21,345 bases of DNA from an uncultured Clostridia bacterium. Its GTDB lineage: Bacteria > Bacillota > Clostridia > Oscillospirales > Ruminococcaceae. Positions 1 to 8,886 of the stretch are shown in pieces. The notes below the pieces were generated by a model. It made no database searches, was not told where the DNA came from, and saw only the letters and a list, made by a program, of their open reading frames with translations. The DNA is taken from assembly GCA_937892655.1 (NCBI GenBank), contig CALBJC010000006.1:1-21345 (forward strand), read 5' to 3'. Within the stretch, counting starts at the first letter, position 1. Each line of letters opens with the position of its first letter. The translations under genes were made by a program, and so were the position numbers.

Positions 1-1476
1 CGCATTACCGTCTGTTAAAACAGGGCTCTTTGTTGCAATAGCGTTTGTACACTCTGCATCTGAGTAGAGAGTAAATACTGTACCTGCTAAAATTGCAGCA
101 TGCTCAGCGGTCAATGCATCAATATCAGAATAAAGCTTTTGAACCTCGATTTTGCCAGGAGTATAGATCTTCTGGTTTGTTACCTTGTTGCCTGATGTAT
201 ATGATACACCGCCGAATGCGTCAACAACAGCAGTTATAACTGTAGTTGAAATTGTGTAGCCTGCAGGGGCTTGAGTTTCCTTGATATAGTATGTCTTATT
301 AAGCTCAATGCCGCTTGTAAATGTAGCTACCGCCTTATTGCCTGTTGTTAAAATCGGCTTTGCAGTTGCCAGAGCGTTTGTACACTCTGCATCTGAATAG
401 AGAGTAAATACAGTATTATTCAAAAGGCCCACATTTTCAGCTGTGAGTGATGTAATATCAGAGTAAGTTTTTTCAACCTCGATATTACCAGGTGTGTAAA
501 TTCTCTGGTTTTCAATCTTGTTGCCCATAGTGAATGTTACAACGCCGAATGAATCGATATTTGCAACAATTACATCACTTGAAAGCTCATAGTTTGCAGG
601 AGCTGAAGTTTCCTTGATGTAGTATGTTTTGTCAAGTTCAAGACCGCTTGCAAATGTAGCTATCGCCTTATCGCCTACTAAAACAGGCTTTGCTGTAGCG
701 ACAATGTTTGTGCAAGCTTCGTCTGAATAGAGAGTAAATACTGTTTCATTTAAAAGCGCTGTGTTTGAAGATGAAAGTACTGCAATATCAGAATAGAGCT
801 TTTCAATTTCAATATTGCCAGGTGTGTATATCTTTTCGTTTGTGATAACTTTACCCATAGGGTATGTTACAACGCCCTTATTGTCAATTGTAGCCTTTAA
901 AACTGCGTTTGAAAGCTCGTAGCCCGCAGGAGCAGTTGTTTCCTTGATAAAATATGTCTTGTTAAGCTCAAGACCGGTATCAAAGGTTACTATTGCCTTT
1001 CCGCCAAAAAGGGCAGGGCTTGCAGTAGCAACAGCGTTTGTGCAGGTTACATCTGAGTAGAGAGTAAATACAGTTTCGCTCAGAAGTGCTGTATTTGAGC
1101 TTGAAAGTGATGCAATGTCAGAATATGTCTTTTCTATCTCAATATTGCCAGGTGTATAAATCTTTTTATTTGTAATTGTATTTTTGTTTTCTGCATACGC
1201 TGTAAGACCTGTTACGCCAACTGTTGCAACAATCTTTTCTGCTGAAAGAGTATAGCCCTCAGGACCTGCAGTTTCCTTGATGCAGTATGTACCCGGAACA
1301 ACGTTTGTAAAGGTTGCAACAGCCTCGCCCCCTACTAAAATAGGAGTTGCTGTAGCAACAGCGTTTGTACAAGCGTAATCTGTATACATTGTAAAGGTTG
1401 TATTTGCAAGGAGTGATGCATTGTCTGTAGTGAGAGTATCAATATCAGAGTAGAGCTTCTTGATAACTACACTACC
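1..1476 (-). repeat. Tandem ~110-residue SpaA/Cna-B isopeptide repeats of the adhesin (4 full, 1 partial)
   Basis: On the minus strand the units run 1476-1147, 1146-817, 816-487, 486-154 and 153-1 (cut by the edge). The period is 330, 330, 330 and 333 bp. Each unit starts with a strand of the form xIEIEKxYSDI, carries TxFTLYSDxxCTNAxAT in the middle and the E-box ETxAPAGY, and ends in TNxKIYTPG. The Lys of the first strand, the E-box Glu and the Asn of the last strand fit the residues that form an intramolecular isopeptide bond in this fold. The first unit (1476-1147) is the most divergent (FTMYTD; AENKN). Repeat number is likely to vary by recombination and may be mis-assembled in short-read data. 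Confidence 0.88.
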
Positions 1477-4400
1477 GAAAATTTCTGTATCACTGTGAGT
1501 ATTTGTAATAGTTTTTACAGTCTGTGAAGTAGCAGCCTCGCCTGCTTCTAAAACCGAATCAATAAGAGTAAATTCTGAAGGCAAGGTTACGCTGTATTCT
1601 GCAAAATCAGCAGTATCCGCAGCACTTGCAACGCTTTCTGTAAGAGTATAAACTCGAAGCGCTCTCACAAGGTTGCCGTCTGCATCTCTTGAGTATGTAT
1701 AAAGTGGGAGATTATCAAACTCAACATAGCTCTTGTCGGTTGTCAGAATTTCTGTGTAAACGTAGTTGCCAGACTTATCTGCAAGAGTAATCTTGACATC
1801 CATTCTGTCTGAGAGAGTATCATTTTCCCATACCTTATTTACTCTCAATGAGCCGTATTCTTCTTCAGTTGCATTAAAGGTATTTGTAATGTTGAGCGGA
1901 TACTCAGCATCCATACCAGAGCTTGTAATGCCTGTATTTGATGAAGAGTAGCTTGTCTTATAACCGTCAACCTTGACCTCTGTTATTTCATAAACATAGG
2001 TAGTACCGTCAGTTTTCTTTGTGATAAGGTCTGAAATGGTGTATGTCCAGTTGCCCTCTGAATCGGTTGGCGCTAAAATCACAAAATCCTTTGTGGTAAC
2101 AGTTGGTGTACCGCTAACAGGGGTTTCTGTAGTTTTAAGAGTAATTGTAATGCTCTTTGGCTCGCCGACTACATTCTTTGAATCCTCAGCCCATACCTTT
2201 GTACCTGAGATTGAAATTGAGCCTACCTTTTCATCATAGATGTATTCACCCTGAGAACGATATGTTGACTCATTCAGAGTTACCTTCTTTGAAACAGAAT
2301 CCGTACCATCCATTTTTACTGATACAGAATTTCCGAACATCTCAACGATTGCAGAATCAGAGTATGATTCATTCTTGTAAATCTGTTCAACAAGCGTCTT
2401 GTAGGTCAGAGTATAGGCAGTAGCATCCTCTAAGTTTTCAAAAACGATTGTATTTGTAAGAGTATTGTATGTGTAAGACTCGCCGTTTTCGTTAGGATAG
2501 ATATTGACCGAACCCGAAACGAGTGAAAGACGTGAGCCTAAAACGTCATCGATAGAGTATGAAGCGCCGTCATAGAGTGAAACTGCTTCGCTGTTTACTC
2601 TTATCTGATATGTAGCGTAGTATTTGTTATCAGAGTTATCCTTGCCCTGCTGGATTACATTTTTGTCAATTACGTTTGCAGGGTTAGGGTAAATTGTCTG
2701 TGAAGCGGATACTGTGCCAGCATTAGTTGCATTAACCTTTACATCAGCTGAGTTTGTATAGGTTTTTGCAACACCGTTTTTAACAAGCACTGTGTGTTCT
2801 GCGTTTGTCATACCCGTTCTGTAAACTACAGAAATTGTATGAACGCCCTTCATAGCAAGCATATCGAGTATCGCCTGATTTACAGTTACAGTAAATGTAA
2901 CCTTGTTGCCGCTTACTGATTCTGTAAGCTGCGCTTTGTATGAATTTTCGTGCCATACGCCGTAGTCAGTACCGTAAGGCGCTAAAACTGAGCTGTTTGC
3001 AAGATATTCATATCCTGCAGGGATAGTATCAACGATCGTGATAACATCGCCTACTGTGAAATTCTGTGATGAAACGCCAACCTGCCAGTTGAGCTGGTGG
3101 ATAACGCCTGAGTTGTCAAACTCATCATAGAATGAGCTGGTGTAAGGCTTCTTTACAGCTTCAAGCTCCTTGACATATTCTGCAGAGTCATTATCACTTA
3201 CAGAGCTGCCTGCGATGATAAATTCAGCTGAAGCGTTATTCAGACAGTAGTTTACACCATTTTGCATATCAGTCTGACAAGTAACTGTAATTGTCTGACC
3301 TCTTGCAGATGACAAAATTGTTGAGGTATGCTTTGTTTCAACCCAAGATGTATCATAGGTTGAAATCTCGCCTTCTACGAGTGTAAAGTATGCGCTTGAC
3401 TTACCGTCTGTATAGCCTACAGTACCTACTACCTCGGTAGCAACGCCGTCTGTCACCTTTGCGATAACATCAGAGTTGCCAACCTTTACAGTCTGGTAGG
3501 TATTGCCGTTTACTGTAAACTTGAATGAGTTTACATCGAGGGAGAGCTTGCCGTCGTTTATTGTATTCTTGCCGCCGTCAGCGATGTAATCTGAAATGTT
3601 TAATTTCTGGATATTGTCAACATCAGGAACCTTTACCGCAATTGTCCATGTGATTTTGCCGTCAACCGGCTCTGAAGCTGTCTTTGTTACAAAATCCTTG
3701 TATTCGCCGGGGATCGTAACGCTGGCATTGGCACTTACTGTGTAGCCAGAAGTTACGTCAAAGGTTGTATCTATATGATTTGAGATTGAAGTCGGGGTTG
3801 GTTTGCCAAGAGCGCTGTTTGGAACAACAGTCTGATATGTATATTCGTAAACATCGCCGTTGAGAGTCATTTCTGATTTTGAAATGCTCATATCTGCGCC
3901 AAGCGCTGAAGCTACAGCGTCTGACAGAATTGTAGCAGGAACATCCTTTACTGTAAAGTCAGCATCACCGAGTAAGTTTGGCTTTACATAAATAGTCCAT
4001 GTAATTGTTTTTGTTGATGCATTATATACACCATTATTAATGTCTGATTCAGAAAGATCAATTTTGTATCAGCGTTATATGAGCCGCTCTTCCAGGTTTC
4101 GCCAAGAGTAGCCCAGTACTGCGCATCGTCAGTTTTAGCAGTAGCAGGGTCATTATTTATAACAGCCGTAGCCTTATTTGTCTTTTCTTCCCATGAAAGA
4201 GAGTTTGACAAAACTTGAGTCTTATCGAGCTTTAATGTATATGTAAGCTGTTTCTGATTGCCCCAGCCTGCGCTTATATCGCCGACATTAACTGAAAAGC
4301 CGTTGCCGTTTGTTGAGAAAACTGCAGTTTCGCCGTCAAGCTTTACGTTTGAAACCTCTGTATAAACTGATGGGAACTCATCTGTTACAACAACATTCTG

Positions 4401-5060
4401 AGCAACTGAGCTGTTGTTACCTATCGAAACCCTGAAATTCTGATAGAATTCTCCGTCCTTTTCGTAAACTGAGCCGTCATTGTCCTTTGCAATCCAGAGG
4501 CCGGGTACCTTTTCAGGCGCACGAAGAGTTATATCATTATCAAAATATTCAAGTGTAAATTCACCGTCATCATCAAACTCGCTGTCATCAAGGCCGTCAA
4601 GTGAGATTTCACCGTCAAGAGAGCATGAGCCTTCTCTGCCGCTTGAGCCTGTGAAAAGCTCGATGTAGAGCTTATTGCCCGATACTGTATACTGAGCAAT
4701 AGAGCCTACTAAGATAACCTGGTCATCAAGAGTAAGACCGTGAAGCTTACTTGTCATATCATAAACAAAAACGCCGTTTACATACTCATGGTCGGTCGTT
4801 AAAACCCATGAGAAATCGAGCGAGAGGTTGTCACCGTTGCGGACATTCATCCCCTCTGTGAGCTCATGACCGTTGATTTTAATGCTGGCTTCAACATTCA
4901 TAATGGCGTTATCTGTAATATCAATAGCGTCATCAAAAGCCGCCGCACTCGCAGTAATATCAATTTCTCTGAATATAGGGGCAGTTACAGAGCCGAAAAA
5001 GCACTGAATAACTATCAGAAAGCCCGTTAAAACTGATAATACCTTTCTTGTTTTTTGCAT
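1..5060 (-). CDS. Giant Cna-B/SpaA-type surface adhesin, frameshifted; C-terminus beyond window
   Basis: Start ATG at 5060 follows a GGAGGA Shine-Dalgarno at 5068-5073 with 7-nt spacing. The protein opens with a signal peptide (basic MQKTRK, then a hydrophobic stretch to about residue 30). The first ~330 residues look like a Gram-positive MSCRAMM/SpaA adhesive head. After a one-base frameshift at 4062-4065, a second minus frame stays open to base 1. It encodes further all-beta domains, two Cna-B-like modules (ISGTKVW near 2225, VNKVWEND near 1825) and then 110-residue repeats with the E-box motif ETxAPxGY. About 1687 codons lie in the window; the sortase motif, if any, is outside it. By family, Lys-Asn isopeptide bonds stiffen such stalks and sortase anchors them to the wall. 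The partner is unknown; adhesion is inferred. As read, the frame gives a 358-residue product stopping at 3984. Confidence 0.88.
4062..4065 (-). other. One-base frameshift in an A4 run of the adhesin gene
   Basis: Read on the minus strand, codons GAT ACA AAA TTG run into a frame that soon becomes nonsense and stops at 3984-3986. Adding one A to the AAAA run gives AAA ATT GAT, and the reading then continues as adhesin-like sequence down to base 1. Spot checks near 3705, 3003, 2163, 1443 and 3 all lie in that same frame. It is therefore a single missing base, either a real mutation, a sequencing error, or a site read by -1 ribosomal slippage on A-AAA. Confidence 0.85.
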
Positions 5061-5107
5061 ACTTCAATCCTCCAATTTTGCGTTTGAGAGCCTCGCCCTC
5101 GTGAAAA

Positions 5108-5136
5108 ATGATGTAAAAATGATGTTATAATGATGT
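5108..5136 (-). promoter_or_regulatory. Three ACATCAT direct repeats at 11-bp spacing in the adhesin leader
   Basis: ATGATGT on the plus strand (ACATCAT in the direction of the adhesin gene) occurs at 5108-5114, 5119-5125 and 5130-5136. Each copy is separated by a 4-bp A/T spacer. 7-bp direct repeats with a 4-bp AT spacer are the layout used by OmpR/PhoB-family response regulators. The repeats lie 48-76 bp upstream of the adhesin start codon and downstream of the best promoter, so they could act on DNA or in the leader RNA. The binding factor is unknown. Confidence 0.55.
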
Positions 5137-5138
5137 AC

Positions 5139-5156
5139 GACAAGTTGCCACTTGTC
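5139..5156. promoter_or_regulatory. 7-bp inverted repeat in the adhesin leader
   Basis: GACAAGT and ACTTGTC flank a TGCC loop. On the plus strand a T-run follows at once (5156-5161), so it is terminator-shaped for any antisense transcript coming from the right. On the minus strand it would form a short hairpin in the leader just upstream of the three direct repeats. The sequence GACAAGTTG recurs at 5331-5339. Confidence 0.4.
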
Positions 5157-5232
5157 TTTTTATATGCCGTCTTTTAAAATAGCCCATAAATATACATCGG
5201 TATGATTTTTGTAAAATCAAGCAAAATAAGCA

Positions 5233-5253
5233 TTGTTAACGTTTTCTTAACAA
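5233..5253. promoter_or_regulatory. TTGTTAA inverted repeat, candidate operator or leader hairpin
   Basis: TTGTTAA at 5233-5239 and TTAACAA at 5247-5253 flank a 7-bp centre. It begins about 20 nt downstream of the predicted start of adhesin transcription (near 5273). That position suits a repressor roadblock or a small RNA hairpin at the 5' end of the leader. Confidence 0.4.
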
Positions 5254-5279
5254 CACGAGATTTACTGTTTGGTCTTATA

Positions 5280-5308
5280 ATTATACCATTTACTAGGATT
5301 ATTTTCAA
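5280..5308 (-). promoter_or_regulatory. Sigma-A promoter for the adhesin
   Basis: On the minus strand: -35 TTGAAA at 5308-5303, 17-bp spacer, -10 TATAAT at 5285-5280. The predicted start near 5273 leaves a leader of about 210 nt before the ATG at 5060. Nothing coding was seen between 5061 and 5377 on either strand. Confidence 0.7.
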
Positions 5309-5377
5309 TGGATTTACTTAGCATTTAATTGACAAGTTGTGCGATATTGTGAATAAGATGTACCAAAATTGAGACAA

Positions 5378-5406
5378 AAAACCGCACTTTTTGAAGGTGC
5401 GGTTTT
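5378..5406 (-). terminator. Intrinsic terminator of the MBOAT/radical-SAM operon (bidirectional shape)
   Basis: A perfect 10-bp stem (AAAACCGCAC / GTGCGGTTTT) with a 9-nt loop lies 25 bp downstream of the radical SAM stop codon. The stem ends in A/T runs on both sides, giving a U-tail in either direction. Confidence 0.85.
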
Positions 5407-5431
5407 GATATATTATCATATTGTTGCAATA

Positions 5432-6421
5432 TTATTCCAAAGCCTTGCCCTGATAGGTATCCCTTCTGGCAAGCTCCTTGTCGATTTCATTTATAACGCA
5501 GAATTTCTTTGTGCTCCAGAGCGGTGCGATAAGGTCATCCTTAGCACCATCCCCCGTTATTCTGCCGATTATCGTTTCTTTTGGAATAACCTCAAGCTGA
5601 GAGCAGACTATGTCAACATACTCCTCTAAAGAAAGCTCCTTTATAAGTCCCTTTTCATACTCTTTTTCCATAGCGGTATTTTTTAGGATATGAAGAAGAT
5701 GAAGCTTTATTTCGTGAGGGTAGAGCTTACCTACCTCATAAGCGGTATTTACCATCATCTGCTTTGTTTCATCGGGCAGACCGTTTATAAGATGAACGCA
5801 TACATTTATCCCACGAGCTGAAAGCCTGTTATAACATTCAAGAAACTGAGCATAGGTATGCCCACGGTTTATACGCTGTGCGGTCGTATCATAGATGCTC
5901 TGAAGCCCCAGCTCTACTACAAGATAGGTTTTCTTTGAAATATCCCAGAGCAGTTCAAGTACCTCGTCAGAAATGCAGTCTGCCCTTGTGGCAATGCTCA
6001 TTCCAACTACATCAGGTAAATTCAAGGCTTCGTTATACAAAGAGTATAGTGTTTTTATATCCGCATAGGTGTTTGTTCCTGCCTGAAAATACGGGATATA
6101 TCTGCCGTCAGCCCACTTTTTATGCATCTTTTGGCGGATATCGTCAAACTGCTGTGTAATGGTTTTTGACTTGTCACCTGCAAAGTCGCCCGATGCCAAA
6201 GCAGAGCAGTATGTACAGCCACCTGTACCGATCCTGCCGTCACGGTTAGGGCAGCTAAGCCCTGCATTTAACGACACCTTGAAAACCTTGCCGCCAAACT
6301 TATGGCGCAGATAGTAATTGAAGGTATGATAGCGCTTATTGTCATCTGAATACTCAAAAGGGTTTTGCGCTATAGAGTTTTTATTTATAGTATTATTCTT
6401 CATTTTCTGTTGTTTCGCCAT
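5432..6421 (-). CDS. TIGR01212-type (YhcC/YtqA-like) radical SAM protein
   Basis: The 329-residue protein begins its conserved part at YHTFNYYLRHKFGGKVFKVS and has the family Cys signature: Cys57, then 11 residues, Cys69, two residues, Cys72. These are the three ligands of the radical-SAM [4Fe-4S] cluster. The following region (VVELGLQS, HLINGLPDET) matches the Elp3-like radical SAM barrel. The family is found widely in bacteria; its substrate is not settled to my knowledge, so only S-adenosylmethionine radical chemistry can be stated. It is the third gene of the operon and overlaps the preceding gene by 29 nt. Neither this start nor the alternative ATG at 6403 (residue 7, 11-nt overlap) has a clear Shine-Dalgarno, which suggests translational coupling. 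A terminator follows. Confidence 0.9.
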   Translation of the reverse strand: MAKQQKMKNNTINKNSIAQNPFEYSDDNKRYHTFNYYLRHKFGGKVFKVSLNAGLSCPNRDGRIGTGGCTYCSALASGDFAGDKSKTITQQFDDIRQKMHKKWADGRYIPYFQAGTNTYADIKTLYSLYNEALNLPDVVGMSIATRADCISDEVLELLWDISKKTYLVVELGLQSIYDTTAQRINRGHTYAQFLECYNRLSARGINVCVHLINGLPDETKQMMVNTAYEVGKLYPHEIKLHLLHILKNTAMEKEYEKGLIKELSLEEYVDIVCSQLEVIPKETIIGRITGDGAKDDLIAPLWSTKKFCVINEIDKELARRDTYQGKALE

Positions 6422-7520
6422 CTGTTAAATCAGTAATTTCTTCAGGAATTTCCTCAGGCTCTTCTGTTACGGGTACGGTCGTAGTTTCATCGCCTACAAT
6501 GATAAGCGGATCATCATCATCTCCACCAGGACCGATTACAACAGGCGGCGGTGTAGTTGTAACATCCTCACCCTCAGGTGTAGTTGTTGTTTCTTCAGGT
6601 ATCTCAAACGGAATCGTTATGAGATTTCCCTCTTCATCATAGAAGCCATAGAAGATAAGATTACCGGCTTCATCGGTAATACGCACAAGACCGTCTTCAT
6701 CAACAAAGTAGGTTGTTGTAATGATTTCGCCTTCTTCATCAGTTGCAAAGGTACCGATTATTTCGCCATCCTCATCTGTGATGATCACAAAGCCGTTTTC
6801 ATCTGTAACGTAGGTTGTGGTAGTTGTTGTGTCGCCTGTAAAGCCTGTGTAGATACTGCCCTCTTCATCGGTAACGATAGGTCTTGTAGAGGTTGTAGTA
6901 GTTTCAGTAGGCGCAGTTGTTACAGTAGTTATAGTATCGTCAGTAAGGGTTGTGATATCGGTTGTTGTAATCTCTGTTACATCGCCCTGATTATCATCAG
7001 AAACTGGCTTTTTGATGTCGTTTATACCATACATCTTCAAGAGCAGATAGTCTGTATACTCGCCTGCGTCTGTATAAGGGTTTTCGTTTACAAGATACGC
7101 TTCAAGCTTTTGTGCGGCGTTGCCGTTTGTAATATCACTTATGCTGATCGACGGAAATGTGCCGACACCAAAAGCCTCACCCCTGCCCGCAATAAACAGA
7201 ATGAGGGTCATAACAAGCATTGTACATATCATAACGCCCGCATTTACAGCATTGTATACGCCCTTATGCTGACTGCGCTCAAGGCTTTGTAAAAGCTCAT
7301 CAGTCTTCTCATCTTCCTCAGGCGGAATGACGGTACTCTTTGATGGCTTTACAGAATATTCCTCTTCAGGCTGTGGGTTTTCTTCTGGTGAGATTTCTTG
7401 TGAAGTTTCTGATGTTTCTTCTGTAGCTTCTGAAATTTCTTCTGTAGTTTCTTCAATAATCTCTTCTACAGCTTCCTCAGAAATCTCTGTATTTTCATTT
7501 TTCATAATTTCTTCAGACAT
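6393..7520 (-). CDS. Single-pass acidic, Thr-rich membrane protein with a DHHW/AlgX-like stalk remnant
   Basis: Start ATG at 7520 is preferred. The GTG at 7529 abuts the AAAGGAGG Shine-Dalgarno, whereas the ATG stands 10 nt from it. The 375 residues divide into a very acidic cytoplasmic part (1-85), one membrane helix (about 91-111), a 50-residue segment (FPSISISDITNGN, then LEAYLVNENPYTDAGEY), and a Thr/Asp/Glu-rich tail. That tail contains seven (T/V/Y)DExG motifs and clusters of TTTT. The 50-residue segment resembles the start of DHHW/AlgX-type proteins (FPxFSxxxLxNGxYxxxLExYxxDxFPxRD), which usually partner MBOAT proteins, but no DHHW/SGNH catalytic domain follows. It lies 16 nt downstream of the MBOAT gene. 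The tail probably faces outside, possibly spanning the wall or being glycosylated; that is inference. Confidence 0.8.
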   Translation of the reverse strand: MSEEIMKNENTEISEEAVEEIIEETTEEISEATEETSETSQEISPEENPQPEEEYSVKPSKSTVIPPEEDEKTDELLQSLERSQHKGVYNAVNAGVMICTMLVMTLILFIAGRGEAFGVGTFPSISISDITNGNAAQKLEAYLVNENPYTDAGEYTDYLLLKMYGINDIKKPVSDDNQGDVTEITTTDITTLTDDTITTVTTAPTETTTTSTRPIVTDEEGSIYTGFTGDTTTTTTYVTDENGFVIITDEDGEIIGTFATDEEGEIITTTYFVDEDGLVRITDEAGNLIFYGFYDEEGNLITIPFEIPEETTTTPEGEDVTTTPPPVVIGPGGDDDDPLIIVGDETTTVPVTEEPEEIPEEITDLTDGETTENEE

Positions 7521-7536
7521 TATACTCACCCCTCCT

Positions 7537-8886
7537 TTAAACCGCTACAGCGAATATACATATAACGTATAACGCTGTAAGGGCGATAGTCTGAGCAATT
7601 CTTACAACGCCATAACCGCATTTTACATTTGCGGCAGTTTTCACCATAAGCTTTTTGAGAAGCTTTCTGAGAGGTGACATAAATAGCGCTGTGAAAATAA
7701 TAAGGAAAATATGCTCTGAAAGGGTATTCCATACAGGAGCGATATTGCCGTTACCGCCGCCTGTAAGGTTTTGAACTGCTGTGAGCGGTGAGATATCCGC
7801 AAAACCGAATGCGAATATTGCAAAGGCAAAAAATACAGCCAAAACAGTATAAACCCCTACAATAAAGCGTGAAGTTTTAGCAAAGAAACGGCTGAGCAAA
7901 AGCTCTTCCAACACAAGCAGAATGCCGATAAACAGACAGAAAAGTATAGTCATAGCGCTGCCGCCGAACCATACGCCCAAGATAAGCGAAAAGATGATGA
8001 TAGCAACGCAAAGCGGAATGCTGTTTTTTGCATTTGCGTTTACCGGTGAAAATACGCAGTCATCAATAAAGCGGATAACCGTTTTATTAAAGCTCATAAC
8101 AGCGCCCGTAACGCCGGTTGAGAGATCAAGTGACGAGAAGTTTTCAGGTAATGAAAGCCCCATTATTCTTGCAAGACCGATTGCCATATCGGTATAGCCT
8201 GTAAAAAGGGTAAAGAAAAACAGAATAAATACTATTATACCAAAAATAGAGCCGTAGGCAGTAGAGCTGTTTATGCAGACAGAGTAAATCTCTTTTAGCG
8301 GCAAGGCTAAAATTACGACCTTTGAAAGGCCGATAATAAACCTTGTAAAACCGTGGCTTACGTTATCGGCGGTCATTCTGTCTTTTACTCTGAGCTGATC
8401 TTTGATATCCGAGTATCTCACAAGAGGACCGCAAAGCATTGTCGGAAACATTGTAAGGTAAGTCAGGATATAAAAATAGTTCTTTTCAGGCTTTATAAGC
8501 CCGAGTGAGCAGTCGCTTACATACGCAATCGAGCTTAATGCATAAAAGCCTACACCGACAAGGGCAGGGATTTCAAAGCCCATTACCGCTGACAGATTTT
8601 CAGCGTTTGCAAAAAATGCATACGCACCGCCGTTTACAAGTATGGCAAGTGCAACGCTTAAGTTTTTAAACCAGAGCTTCTGTGAAGCGCCCATAAAGCC
8701 TAAAGCCCATGTAGGCAGGGTTGTCAGAAGCAGGAGCAGAATCCACACCGGTCTTCCCCAGAATAAAAAGAGCGCAGACATTATAACAAGTGCAAAATTT
8801 TTATATTCAGATGAATTATCTACTACCTGCAAAATTATCGTCAAAGGTAAAAATGCAAGCAAAAATATCAGACTGCAATAGGTCAA
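7537..8886 (-). CDS. MBOAT-family membrane protein lacking both conserved histidines
   Basis: TTG start at 8886 has an AGGAGG Shine-Dalgarno 8 nt upstream. The 449-residue polytopic protein matches the AlgI/DltB/PatB type of membrane-bound O-acyltransferases. MFPTMLCGPLVRYSD (146-160) corresponds to the family's FP-x-GP-x-R segment and YTDMAIGLARIMGLSLPENF (231-250) to its YSDMAIG-x-PENF segment. The next two hallmark sites are altered. RWHIS reads SFNKT (265-269), and GLWHG reads GVWFG, with Phe307 (codon TTC, 7966-7968) in place of the catalytic His. Acyl transfer by the usual mechanism is therefore unlikely. The membrane scaffold is otherwise complete, so it may have a non-catalytic role. 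It heads a three-gene operon with its own promoter at 8983-9011. Confidence 0.88.
   Translation of the reverse strand: MTYCSLIFLLAFLPLTIILQVVDNSSEYKNFALVIMSALFLFWGRPVWILLLLLTTLPTWALGFMGASQKLWFKNLSVALAILVNGGAYAFFANAENLSAVMGFEIPALVGVGFYALSSIAYVSDCSLGLIKPEKNYFYILTYLTMFPTMLCGPLVRYSDIKDQLRVKDRMTADNVSHGFTRFIIGLSKVVILALPLKEIYSVCINSSTAYGSIFGIIVFILFFFTLFTGYTDMAIGLARIMGLSLPENFSSLDLSTGVTGAVMSFNKTVIRFIDDCVFSPVNANAKNSIPLCVAIIIFSLILGVWFGGSAMTILFCLFIGILLVLEELLLSRFFAKTSRFIVGVYTVLAVFFAFAIFAFGFADISPLTAVQNLTGGGNGNIAPVWNTLSEHIFLIIFTALFMSPLRKLLKKLMVKTAANVKCGYGVVRIAQTIALTALYVICIFAVAV

Noticed and set aside
1..1476. CRISPR or satellite array, suggested by regular repetition
   Set aside because: The period is 330 bp, the sequence is coding, and the repeats diverge as protein domains do; there are no short identical repeats with unique spacers.
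1766..2423. Small plus-strand frames opposite the adhesin
   Set aside because: They are antisense to a long continuous minus frame with clear domain content, overlap each other in different frames, and have no ribosome binding sites.
5329..5357. Plus-strand TTGACA at 5329-5334 as a promoter
   Set aside because: No acceptable -10 at 16-18 bp (AATAAG, ATAAGA), and it would fire straight into the terminator.
5369..5629. 86-codon plus-strand frame opposite the radical SAM gene
   Set aside because: It spans the operon terminator and lies antisense to a well-conserved gene.
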